Shown piece by piece: positions 1 to 9,400 of a DNA stretch of 64,000 nt; positions within the stretch are counted from its first letter, which is position 1; every line of letters begins with the position of its first letter. The position numbers were made by a program, and so were the translations under genes. The notes under the pieces were generated by a model. The model was not told the origin of the DNA. It saw nothing but the letters and a program-made list of their open reading frames with translations, and made no database searches. Source of the stretch: Pycnococcus provasolii (lineage: Eukaryota; Chlorophyta; Pseudoscourfieldiophyceae; Pseudoscourfieldiales; Pycnococcaceae); the NCBI GenBank assembly GCA_938743325.2, contig OW568865.1, forward strand, positions 992,001 through 1,056,000. Direction: 5' to 3'.

Positions 1-824
1 TTCGAGCTCTTCTTCTTGTCCTTCTTGTTCTTTTTGTCGGTGGTGGTTTGCTTCAAAACGTCCGCGGGATTCGGTGGTGGAGGGGGTGGTTTCGTCGCAG
101 TGTTCCGGTTTTGAACCTTGAACTTAGGCTCGCCGTCGTTGTCGTCGTCGTCATCACCGTCGTTCCCCGCAAGCACCCACGTTGTGCTCTGGTGCTCGAA
201 CTCCGCAGCCTCGGGACGCGTAAGCACGAACTTACGAGCCTCCTTGAGACGGCTTCCGTCGACAGATATCAGAAGCGTGTCTTTGTCAATAGAGTATAAC
301 GCCTCCTCCGAAGCGGCGGTCATGAGCAGAGACTTCCACCTTCCCGCAATCACGTCCGCATCTTCCTTGGTGCGTTTCGGATCCGGAATAAGTCTGATGA
401 AGCACAGCTGCATTCCGTTCGCGCCCATGCCGAGCGTGTCCAAGTCCCGGGTTTGCTTTTGCTTTTGCACATACTTCATGATGTCTTCCACGTTCATTCC
501 TCCCCCACCACTAACTTCTTCAGGTTCAGGTGTCGGTTTCGCTTTTGGCGTTCCCCACTCTTTCCACTCTTCATCCTCCTCGTCGTCCTCGACATCGTCT
601 AAGTTATCAGGAATACGCGGACGAGCCATGACGAGAACATTTCCCCCCTTGAAACCTTGGAGAGGACTCCAAGGATAGGAACTGCCACTGCCAACACAAG
701 ATTGAAGTTGTTGTGCTCTTGAGATTGAGAAAGAAACGTCGTTCAGACATGCTAGTAAAACACAGAAATATACACAAGAAAAAGAAACCCTATGAAGAAA
801 AGACAACCAAGGCATGGCGGCCAT
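1..824 (-). CDS. Secreted MESD-domain protein (partial, runs off left edge)
   Basis: The reading frame opens at the ATG at 824 (another in-frame ATG lies at 815) and is still open at base 1, so the C-terminus is missing. Residues 4-33 form a signal peptide (MPWLSFLHRV, a hydrophobic VYFCVLLAC core, then small residues). An acidic, Trp-containing segment follows, then a core reading QLCFIRLIP...AGRWKSLL...DTLLISVDGSRLKEARKFVL. That core resembles the MESD domain, the ER chaperone of LRP/LDL-receptor beta-propellers, in its paired beta strands and the 'W..LL' helix. The visible end is lysine-rich (KKNKKDKKK). A role as an ER-lumen folding helper is inferred from family and signal peptide. A shorter start at 629 (MARPRIPDN) is possible but would lose the signal peptide. 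Confidence 0.6.
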   Translation of the reverse strand, partial: MAAMPWLSFLHRVSFSCVYFCVLLACLNDVSFSISRAQQLQSCVGSGSSYPWSPLQGFKGGNVLVMARPRIPDNLDDVEDDEEDEEWKEWGTPKAKPTPEPEEVSGGGGMNVEDIMKYVQKQKQTRDLDTLGMGANGMQLCFIRLIPDPKRTKEDADVIAGRWKSLLMTAASEEALYSIDKDTLLISVDGSRLKEARKFVLTRPEAAEFEHQSTTWVLAGNDGDDDDDNDGEPKFKVQNRNTATKPPPPPPNPADVLKQTTTDKKNKKDKKKSS

Positions 825-1098
825 GGGAAAGTGATTGATCCTCCAGACTCATCGGGTCCATACCCAGAACACTGTACCCTACTCCACCAACTCTAGGAGG
901 CTCTAGGAAGGATCCCCGAATCACCGACCGAAACGACCTGGTGCCTTACCTCCAAGGGGGATTCCCCGGGGTTCCAGAAGACGTGTATGAACTTCTCCGG
1001 GGCCCGTGGCCGTGGGTGCACGTCGTCGTTCCCCTCCGGAGCTCCACAAGCACTCTCCCCCCCCCCCCCCCCCCCCCCCGGGGTTGATCAGGTGAGTG
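825..1098. other. Divergent promoter region with poly-C tract
   Basis: This short gap separates the divergent MESD-like and patatin genes, so it should hold both promoters. It contains an uninterrupted run of 23 C at 1057-1079. No gene was recognised. Confidence 0.5.
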
Positions 1099-2337
1099 AT
1101 GATGGCGCCCATCATGTCATTTACGCCACTTCTGGTCCAACGCACACCATTGTGTTCTACTCGTGGTCGTGGAGTGCATGCTCGTGGTGGTGGTTGTCCT
1201 CATTCGCGTCAGTGTCAGGGGCGTCGTCAGTGTCGTAGTCGGAGGAGGGGCTTAACTTCATCAGCTTCTTCATCGTCTTCGTCGTCTTCATCATCGTCTT
1301 CATCATTGACGTCTTCGTTGTCTTCATCATCCTCATCGTCGTCATCCTCATCGTCGTCGTCGTCGTACGAACCTTCGTCGTCGTCGAAGCGTGCATCGAA
1401 CGTTCTGGACACTCCTCCTCCTGAAACACCAATCATCAGCGACATTTCGTTCAGCATCGGCGGACTTTTGTTCGCGTACCACGTCGGCGTCGCCGCGACG
1501 CTCGTACAAAAAGGTGCAATAGACACGAAGAAAACGCACATCGCTGGCGCGTCAGCGGGGGCACTCATCGCAACCGCCGTAAGCGCAGGCGTGCTCGACA
1601 AACCAGGCGGGGACGAAATCCTACTCGCCGCAGCACGCGACGTCTGCGAGTACTGTCGAAACAACGGCGCGAGGGGAAACCTGCGCGCAGCCGTCGAACC
1701 GGTGTACCGCAACATCTTACCAGACGACGCGCACGAAAGGTTCGAAGGAAGGTGCCACGTTGCCGTCACGCTCGTCGCGGACGCGACGAGGCGCGTGCCG
1801 CGCCCATTCGTGCCTCCGAGGCAGATTCTTGTCAGCGAGTTCGAAGACAAGAACGACGTCGTTAATGCCGTGCTAGCGTCGTGCCACATACCCGGGTACT
1901 TTGACGGGCAAAGGCTGATTCGCGAGTACCGTGGTTCGCTCGTTTGGGACGGAGGCGTCACAGGCTCGCCCAAAGCATTCGCTCCACTTCCGCCATCCGC
2001 GTCAGGCAGCAACGTCTTGCGACCTCAGCTCGACGTCGACGCCATGTCCATCGACGAGCTGGACGCAAGCTTATCGTGGGATGACAAGGATGACGAGACA
2101 AACGGAAGCGTCGTCGTCTCGTGCCTGCCGTACGCCGCCGCACTCGGCCGATTTGGATTCGACCCGCAGCTCGCCCCTGGGAAGTTCTCCAAAGCGCCAT
2201 TCAGCGCTGCTAGCATGCTCACGTTCGCCTTAGGGACGCCGCCGATGACTGATAAGCAGACGCGAAAGCTCTACGAGAGCGGCGCGAAAGATGCGGAGGC
2301 TTGGCTTGCGACGTACGGCAAGGCGCGCGTTTTGTAA
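1099..2337 (+). CDS. Patatin-like phospholipase
   Basis: Serine lipase/acyl hydrolase of the patatin (PNPLA) family. The glycine-rich oxyanion segment is in SIGGLLFAYHVG. The nucleophile elbow GASAG puts the serine near residue 152, and the DGG motif (WDGGVTGS) supplies the catalytic aspartate near residue 284. Together these make the Ser-Asp dyad of the family. The spacing and the IAGASAGAL context resemble the adiponutrin-like branch. The first ~100 residues are Arg-rich and then a long Ser tract encoded by TCN repeats, which may be a plastid transit peptide or a disordered tail. The frame is open slightly upstream, and 1099 is the first ATG. It converges with the next gene, the stop codons lying about 50 bp apart. 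The substrate is unknown. Confidence 0.85.
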   Translation: MMAPIMSFTPLLVQRTPLCSTRGRGVHARGGGCPHSRQCQGRRQCRSRRRGLTSSASSSSSSSSSSSSSLTSSLSSSSSSSSSSSSSSSYEPSSSSKRASNVLDTPPPETPIISDISFSIGGLLFAYHVGVAATLVQKGAIDTKKTHIAGASAGALIATAVSAGVLDKPGGDEILLAAARDVCEYCRNNGARGNLRAAVEPVYRNILPDDAHERFEGRCHVAVTLVADATRRVPRPFVPPRQILVSEFEDKNDVVNAVLASCHIPGYFDGQRLIREYRGSLVWDGGVTGSPKAFAPLPPSASGSNVLRPQLDVDAMSIDELDASLSWDDKDDETNGSVVVSCLPYAAALGRFGFDPQLAPGKFSKAPFSAASMLTFALGTPPMTDKQTRKLYESGAKDAEAWLATYGKARVL

Positions 2338-2389
2338 CACGATGATGATGAAAAAAGAGAGAGAGAAAAGAAAAGAACACAAACTGTAG

Positions 2390-3187
2390 TTACACGGAGC
2401 TGCTTTCGTCAATCTGACGCAGCAGGTTAACCGTTTCTAGCCCAACAGCCTCGCGCACGCGGTCTGCAAGTTCCTTGCCGTTGACAGGCGAGACGAGTGC
2501 GCTGGGCGGCTTGAAGAACGCCTCGCTTTCGACGAGCACGTTGTCCCTGAACGTCGTCGCGTAGATGCGGCACGACTTGAGCTTGACAAAGAGGTTGTCG
2601 CAGCATCCGCCTTGCCAGCACCACGTGTTTCCGACGTGGTGAACTGCCCTGATTTTGCTGAGCGGGAGAGAGTATCTCTGTCCTCGGTTCGTGACAACGA
2701 CGAACGCGCCTCCTGTTCTAGCGGTGCCAACGACGTGGCACTCCTTTCCGTACGTGAGAGCTGCGTTGACGTACAACCCTCCCACGGCGATGTAGAGCAC
2801 AGCGACGACGACTTCGAACGCGTATATATTTTTGTACACGACGAGCGTGGAAATGACTAAAAGAAAGGCGAGCAGTACGATGAAGATTCCGTTCGCCAAT
2901 AGGACTTTGGACGCGGGTCCGAACGGCCGGCACGGCATGGTGAATGTGGGCAAGTCCGATGACTCCAAGTCACCACCACTATTAAGATGATTATGATTAT
3001 GATGAGGAAAGGAAGACGAGGCCAAAGAAAACAAGGAAGGCTGTGTGGAGGTACTAACATCAGCATCCGCATCAGCATCTCTCATATTTGCCGCCGCCGC
3101 CTGTGTGGCAGGAGACCTTAAAGGACTTAAAGGTAAGCTGACATGTCTCGGAAGGGGAGGAGACAAGTCCGAGGCAGATGCGGACAT
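2390..3187 (-). CDS. Two-span membrane protein of unknown function
   Basis: I do not recognise a family. The 265-residue product has a disordered Ser/Pro/His-rich N-terminus (about 95 residues, including NHNHLN). Two adjacent hydrophobic spans follow (VLLANGIFIVLLAFLLVIS and FEVVVAVLYIAVGGLYVNAAL), then a roughly 120-residue soluble domain. That domain starts CHVVGTARTGGAFVVVTNRG and carries a Cys-rich patch (WCWQGGCCDN). The layout, two helices followed by a strand-rich PH-like or GRAM-like tail, is seen in many organelle-membrane proteins, but this is only a guess. The ATG at 3187 is the natural start. Confidence 0.6.
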   Translation of the reverse strand: MSASASDLSPPLPRHVSLPLSPLRSPATQAAAANMRDADADADVSTSTQPSLFSLASSSFPHHNHNHLNSGGDLESSDLPTFTMPCRPFGPASKVLLANGIFIVLLAFLLVISTLVVYKNIYAFEVVVAVLYIAVGGLYVNAALTYGKECHVVGTARTGGAFVVVTNRGQRYSLPLSKIRAVHHVGNTWCWQGGCCDNLFVKLKSCRIYATTFRDNVLVESEAFFKPPSALVSPVNGKELADRVREAVGLETVNLLRQIDESSSV

Positions 3188-4116
3188 GGTGCTTGCGCAA
3201 GGTGTGATGGGAAGAGAGAGGGCTCCGAGCCTCCGAGGTGGTTGGTGGGAAAGTTCACCTTGAAGGAGAGTCCTTGAAGGGAAGTCTCAGGAGCAACGCA
3301 ACGCAACTCCATGACTACGATGGTACGAGAGAGAGCTCACCACCTAGGATGGGCTGAAACATGATGCATCGGCTGGCTGGTCAAATGTGTCACCTCCATG
3401 GTACAGTAGTGTCGTTCGTTTTCCTTTTATAAAAAATACAGTAACTGGTCTGACCTATTCTTACCTTGTCGTGAGAGTTGACAGTGCACTCTACTGGCTC
3501 TACGATGGTAACATACAGGTTCTCTACCACTAAGTTTAGCTAACCTTAAGGTTAGTCTTGACTGTTCACCTGCTACTGTACTTTTGAACGTAAGCTTACA
3601 GTAAGATACGTGTTAACCTTAGACTAAGGTTAGTCTAGGATGGGAAACCTATACCACTAACTTACCACACAACACACTGCGACGACAAACAGGCCGGCCT
3701 CTTGCCTTATCTCCATTCCCATGATTCCATGGATTCCCGGTCTTAAGCTTAGCATTTTAAGGTTAGCAAACTAGTTGGTAGTTGGTATGACGTTGCTTCA
3801 CGTGGTCAAGACTCAAGAATATTTGGTACGGCCAAGCACCTGGATTAGCCACATGAGTGAGCACGACTGGTCTCCGCAAGTGAGTGGATTCGAATAAAAA
3901 AGTCCGCCATTCTTCTCCACATGAACATGAACATGAACTGATGAACATGAACATGAACATGGCCCGTTCTCCGATGTTGAATCACATGTCATCTCCATTT
4001 CAGCCCTCCATTTTGTCTCAAGAACTGGAGGAGTCACCCCCTGGAGAGGCTCTTATAGGTTCTTTGGACGCGTTCTGGGCGGGATCCCCAGCGTCCACGT
4101 CAGAATCTCCTCCTTA
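3188..4116. other. Repeat-rich intergenic region, no gene seen
   Basis: This spacer is more AT-rich than the genes around it. It holds several copies of the near-palindrome CTAACCTTAAGGTTAG and variants (about 3540-3640) and a short tandem array of the hexamer ATGAAC (about 3919-3961). The mariner-type transposon starts at its right edge. Confidence 0.5.
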
Positions 4117-4218
4117 GTATCCTGGAAAGAACTGCTCGCCCACCCGATAACTTCACCGTTTCGGGGTTGTTTTGGACGCCGTTTGTTCTCCACGGAACCT
4201 ATGTTAGGCCTCATTTGG
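4117..4218 (+). repeat. Left terminal inverted repeat of the mariner-type element
   Basis: It begins GTATCCTGGAAAGAACTGCT after a TA dinucleotide and is the exact reverse complement of 6274-6375. The match stops at 4219/6273. Confidence 0.95.
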
Positions 4219-4426
4219 CCTGTGTAGCAGTATCCCTCGTTTTGAGAGACGGTTGCTCACAGTGGCGTGTTGATTGAATCGCACAGGAGCGCATCTCCAT
4301 AGTGGGAAGGCCCACTGTTTCCCGGGGCCCCGACCTAGAATTTCCGACCATCCAGGATCCCCCGACCTGTACGACAGGAACAAACTTTGGTCCAAACTCC
4401 CGCCATCTCTTTCTCCATTTCTCACA

Positions 4427-6199
4427 ATGGCATCAGCAGGCGGCGGCGGCGGCGGCGGCGGCGGTGGCGAAGAAAACAAGTTGCCAGGTCCTGCTCAGTC
4501 TTACTGGGACTTACGCCATGCGTGCGTCAAAGTCATGAACCGGCTATCGCGCGATCCTAAGCGAGCACCGCTTGAAAAAGTGGATGCTGGATCGCGCTTG
4601 AACGCGCCGACGCCATTGTGGATGGTTACAAAGGTTGTTCAAGAAAGGAAGAGTAACCCAGAGTTAAATCAACGAGAACTTTCAGATAAGGTTGGTCTTC
4701 CACGCACAACAGTTCGGGGCATTCTCCAACAAGAACAAGATGGTGGCGCCCTGCGCATCCGCACGTCCTTCGGTGAAGATGGCCGTGAGAGGATCCTGAC
4801 GGTGGAGCAAGAGAAGTTGTTGTTGGAAGTTGCGGACGGTGCTCCGTACATTCCTGATGTTAAGCTTGTGCCTATGGCGCAAGCGAAGGACAACGCCTTT
4901 CCCGACTTGTCTAGGCGAACTCTGTACAACTATTTGTACGTGTACTGCACACCTCCGTTTGTGATCAAGCAGACGGACGGAACAACACTAGAAAAAAACC
5001 ACGTTCGCGTGTTCGACATGCACCTCGGGTACGTCGAGGGTTTTGTGAAGTGGCGCAAGTCGAATGGCGACGTCCTTATCTTCTACTTGGATGAGTTTCC
5101 TATCGCTGTTCCGTGGTGGCCGACGCACGGCAGGACGAGGAGAGGGACAACATTGCACGCAGACGCGGCGTACCGTACGACAAAGCATTCCGCGATCATG
5201 TGTGTGGGAGAGCAACACCGCATTCTTAAAGCTTTCCTTTACAAAACCGCCGTCAACGACGACAAGTACGTGGACTTCATGTTGAAAAATCAGGCCACGG
5301 ATGATGCCTGCCCGTCCTTTGGTGGCGAGGCACTCGTGACGAGGCTCAAGAAAATCGCCGATGAAACAAAACAACGCGTACTCCTGCTCGTGGACCGGCT
5401 AGGCACGTCCGGCACGAAGCACTACCCGGACAAGCAGCACTTCAACCGAAAGGTGAAGACGTCGTTTTCGCGGGATAATGGCCTCGGGTACGCGCACCTG
5501 CCAGTGAAAGGCTATCTGTTCGACCCCATCGAGCCGGCGAACGGCTTGATCCAGCGCTTCGTTGAGACGAAGTGGTTTTCAGAGACGCCACGAACGACGT
5601 CGTGGGGGCACGTCGTGCCAGGCCCGGCAGACTTTGCCGAAGCCGTTGCGGCTTTCAAAGCCGCAATCTGCGACACGAACGACCAGGGAAAAAAAAACCC
5701 GTTCCCTGGATTTTATCGGTGGCGTCAGTTCAGTTTGGCGGCAAAGAAGGTGTGGGAAAAGAACGCGCACGCGCAAAAGGCAATCGCAGACCGCAAAAAA
5801 ACACCAAAGGCACAGAGGTGGACGTGGGATCCAGAACGTGCGTGGGAACACGACTTCCCCTCGCGGTGGGAGGGTCTTCGGGACGACGTACCTGAGGAAA
5901 GCATGCCGCGCACTGTGCCACCACCGCCACCTCCAGCTGGCGATGTGCCTCCGCCACCACCGTTGCCATCTGAACAAGCTGTGCCACCGCCGCCACTGCC
6001 GCCACCTCCAGGTGTGCCACCGCCGCCGCCGCCACTGCCAGATTCGAAGGGGAAGCGGAAAGTCGAATGGGCGGAACTGCTGGAGTCTGAGACTGAGTCG
6101 GATCAGTCTGATGGGGACTCTAAGGAAAGGGTCCCGGGCAGACAGGGAATCGGGCCGGTCCCTCTATTTTCACCCGATCAAGGGGGAGGTCTGATCTAG
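4427..6199 (+). CDS. Tc1/mariner-type DDE transposase
   Basis: The transposase is about 590 residues from the first good ATG at 4427; the frame is open further upstream without an ATG. A Gly run follows the start. The helix-turn-helix region LNQRELSDKVGLPRTTVRGI is the DNA-binding part. The catalytic fold shows FYLDEFPIAVPWW (first Asp), VLLLVDRLGTSGTKHYP (second Asp, where the family usually has a DNA/DNG-type motif) and FDPIEPANGLIQRFV (third acidic residue, with the PIE signature). The C-terminal ~100 residues are an unusual proline-rich tail with several PPPPPP blocks and then an acidic end. The central 'WWPTHGRTRRG' is like the W..G/K motif of the superfamily. It is the only gene in the element. 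Confidence 0.85.
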   Translation: MASAGGGGGGGGGGEENKLPGPAQSYWDLRHACVKVMNRLSRDPKRAPLEKVDAGSRLNAPTPLWMVTKVVQERKSNPELNQRELSDKVGLPRTTVRGILQQEQDGGALRIRTSFGEDGRERILTVEQEKLLLEVADGAPYIPDVKLVPMAQAKDNAFPDLSRRTLYNYLYVYCTPPFVIKQTDGTTLEKNHVRVFDMHLGYVEGFVKWRKSNGDVLIFYLDEFPIAVPWWPTHGRTRRGTTLHADAAYRTTKHSAIMCVGEQHRILKAFLYKTAVNDDKYVDFMLKNQATDDACPSFGGEALVTRLKKIADETKQRVLLLVDRLGTSGTKHYPDKQHFNRKVKTSFSRDNGLGYAHLPVKGYLFDPIEPANGLIQRFVETKWFSETPRTTSWGHVVPGPADFAEAVAAFKAAICDTNDQGKKNPFPGFYRWRQFSLAAKKVWEKNAHAQKAIADRKKTPKAQRWTWDPERAWEHDFPSRWEGLRDDVPEESMPRTVPPPPPPAGDVPPPPPLPSEQAVPPPPLPPPPGVPPPPPPLPDSKGKRKVEWAELLESETESDQSDGDSKERVPGRQGIGPVPLFSPDQGGGLI

Positions 6200-6273
6200 C
6201 CTCGCTCGCCCAGGCCGCCGAGGTTGCGTCTGGCGACGACGTAGTGTTGTACGGTGACTGATAATTGTTGTAA

Positions 6274-6375
6274 CCAAATGAGGCCTAACATAGGTTCCGT
6301 GGAGAACAAACGGCGTCCAAAACAACCCCGAAACGGTGAAGTTATCGGGTGGGCGAGCAGTTCTTTCCAGGATAC
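6274..6375 (-). repeat. Right terminal inverted repeat of the mariner-type element
   Basis: Reverse complement of 4117-4218 over all 102 bases, followed by the TA target duplication at 6376-6377. Confidence 0.95.
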
Positions 6376-6429
6376 TATTCAAATCAGCCTGCGCCTCATC
6401 CTCATTCTCATTCTCGTGCCCGTGCTCAA

Positions 6430-9400
6430 ATGGCGGACCGATGTTTAATCTTAACACGCGCGGGATACTCGATACTTGCTCGCCTTAACAAATTAGAAAG
6501 GCAAGGACCGCGTGCACTTCCCACCTCATCCGCACTTCGTAACGCACTCGTCGCGGCGTTTCCCGAAGATCCGAAACACACATGCGAACATTTGCCGTTC
6601 GACGCCATTGACGCGGACGGGTACAGGGAATGGTACAGCACAGTTGACGCCAAGGCGTTCAACCAGCTCAGCGCGGACGTTGCCACACTCGAGGACGCCG
6701 CGGCGTTCCACGAACACGCAACAGCTCTCCTGCGAGAAGCGGCTGAAGCGCTCACGCCCGCGGAAGTTGACGCAGCCAGACATCCGGCGCTGCTCGCGGT
6801 GCTCGCGGACGTCGTCGCGCTCGTCGTGCGCGTCGCTGTCGCCGCAGACGCCGTGCCACGCCTTCTCATCATTCAGGCGCACGGAGTTCTCGAGTGCGGG
6901 CGATTTCAGACGGCGGCACGAAGCGCGAGTCAGCGTGCCGCCCTCAGCAACTTCGTTGCAGCTTTTTCGCCGCCGATCCCGCGTGTGCAGCTCGACCTCG
7001 CACCAGCCACGCTGCTTGTCGCGGCGCTGCTCGAGGCGGAGCCCGCATCCGCGAGCGCCTACCTCGCGCGTGCAGACCCGGCTCAGATAGCATACGTCTT
7101 CGAGCCGCCGCTGCCAGGAGCGCCGACTCTTTTCGGCCGTGGCACGGATGACGTTGCTGCGGCACAGGACACAGAGAGACGAATCACGGCGCTCTCGCGT
7201 CTCGCGGATGCACACGAGAATGAGGCGCGTGTCGTGTGCGGTGTGCTCGCATGCCCCTACGCCTTGGCAGCAGCACCGCCGGCAGGAATGCTCGTGACTG
7301 CGCTGCGGGAAATTCTGTCATCCACACGCTCCTTCGACCTGCACGCGGATGGCGCGCCTGCTGACTTGCACGCCATGCTGCTCACAGATGTCGTCGGAAA
7401 TATGGATGCACTGCGCACGGGCACCCCCCTGGGGAATGCACTCGACGCGCTTGGCGTGTCCGTCGCGTCCGTCTCGAGCTGTGCAAAAACATGGAGGGAA
7501 CTCATACCTAGGCTGCACGACACGGCGCAGTCGGATTGCATCGAGCGCCGGAAGATGCGAGGCGTGGTGACAAAGCACGCGCTCGAATCCATCGCTCGCG
7601 AGCTGCGCGACGTCGTTACGCTCACCTCGAGGGAAGAGCATGGCAAATGGATTCTAGATCGATGGCTCACGGCGCTTGCCGCACTGCGCATGCACGGAGG
7701 CGAGGTCACGTGGGCGCTCCGTCACGCGCGATTCTGCAAGGACGATGCGCAGGCCACTGCTTACGCCGCAGCCGCGGTGAGCGGGCTGTCGGCGCACCAC
7801 ACGGCATACGCCTCGGCTCGTGCGGCATGCGCACGCGCGGCTGTGGCCGCGAGCCGTGCTCTCTCACATGCGCTGAACGCACACCTGAAGCCACCTCTGG
7901 ATCGCCTGAGCGCGGACGCGCCACCCGGTGAGGATGCAAAGGCACTCGTGCGCTCGCTCGTCGAGGTGCGTGAGGGTGCTGCAATCGCCGCGGCTGACGC
8001 GTACGCGGCACTTTCAGCACAACCTCAGGAGCCTCCGCCAGATATCGGCCGATTTAGGCTTGGCATGCTTCGCGCGAGCGTTGCCATGTGTGATAGGATG
8101 GCGTCAGCTCGAGCTGGACTGCTCGACACGATCGCGCTCACTGGTCCGGGAGGACTCGAGCGCCCGGGTCGCGTACACGGGACATTCGCGGTTGGAAATT
8201 CGGTCATCGGCGCGCTCAGTCGGATATTCGGGCATCTCAGCCATGCGGTGGATCGCGCAGGTGCCTGGCTGGATGAGCATGCAAGGCTCGACGCGACGTT
8301 CGCGTACATCGATGATGCCGCTCGACTTGCCACGAGCTTGGCAAAGGATCCGCGCGAGCCGAGCGCCGCTCGCGTGCAAGGCATCGTGCCAGCCCTGGCA
8401 TTCGTGTGTGCCAGTGCCGTGAATGCGTCACCACCCGCAGCAAAGCCAGCCATGCACAGAGCGGCGGACGCTGCGCTCAGCGCATCGCTCAAGATGCTTG
8501 CAGCCGCGACTGGCGTGCTTATGGAACGAATCGTTATAGCACCATGCGGACCATATGCGCTTGAGACTGCTATAATGCGCCACGCGATATCCGCCACGGC
8601 ACAATTCCAGCGCGACACCGCAGGCAGCCCCGGGCGGCGCCGAAGCTCGATCAGCCCGCTCGCGGGTGCCACCTCGGCTCTTTCGACGCCATCGCCGCCC
8701 GTCAATCCCACGCGTCGACGACGCAGCAGCTCGATATCAGGAGCTGTAAGCGCCGTTAAGCTGATGCAGAAATCGCCACCCCTACCAGGCGTTCCTGGTT
8801 CGGAGAGCGAATTTAACGACGCCAATCGCGCGGCACTTGCTCCCATGCAATCTGCCGCCGAACGGCTCGCCGCTCTACTAGCAGACTTCGACGATGAAGC
8901 TACCGAGGTACACGCGGCGGCAGTGTTGAATTGCGATGGAACCGCAGCGCCGCGCGACTTGGTCGTTGGCGCGCTTGCCGAGGCTTTTCGCTCGTACTTT
9001 CGAAGGGGCGCCGCGTCTCCAGCACCTGAGGACGGCGCAACTGGCATTAATGCAGGATGCGTGCGAGGTCCGGAAGGACTTATGCGTTCAGTGGAAGCCG
9101 CAACGAATGTGCTTGCGAATGTTCAGCCGCATGCACCGCGAATCGATCTTGCCAAGCGCGTGGTGCGCGACACGCTGGATGCGGAGGCCAAGGACGACAC
9201 GAAGGTTGGTGGCACGGTGCTCACGTGGTACGCTGAATTTTACGATCGCTACGTGGTTTGCGATGTCGGCGGTTGTTCTGCGAGCCATGATCCGAACAAT
9301 TGTCAATTTGCCACGGGCTCGGATGCGCGTGCACGACTCGGCGGCAACGTACCGCTGCTAGAGGAGTACACATCCCCGGCAGCTCTTGCCGCGCTCGCGA

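Larger units (their letters stand above)
4117..6375 (+). mobile_element. Tc1/mariner-superfamily DNA transposon, well preserved
   Basis: The element is 2,259 bp and is bounded by 102-bp inverted repeats that match base for base (4117-4218 and 6274-6375). The flanking dinucleotide is TA on both sides (4115-4116 and 6376-6377), the target duplication expected of IS630/Tc1/mariner elements. It contains one long transposase frame with no interruption. Perfect terminal repeats and an open frame argue for recent activity. It ends 54 bp before the start codon of the NAP1-like gene. Confidence 0.92.
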
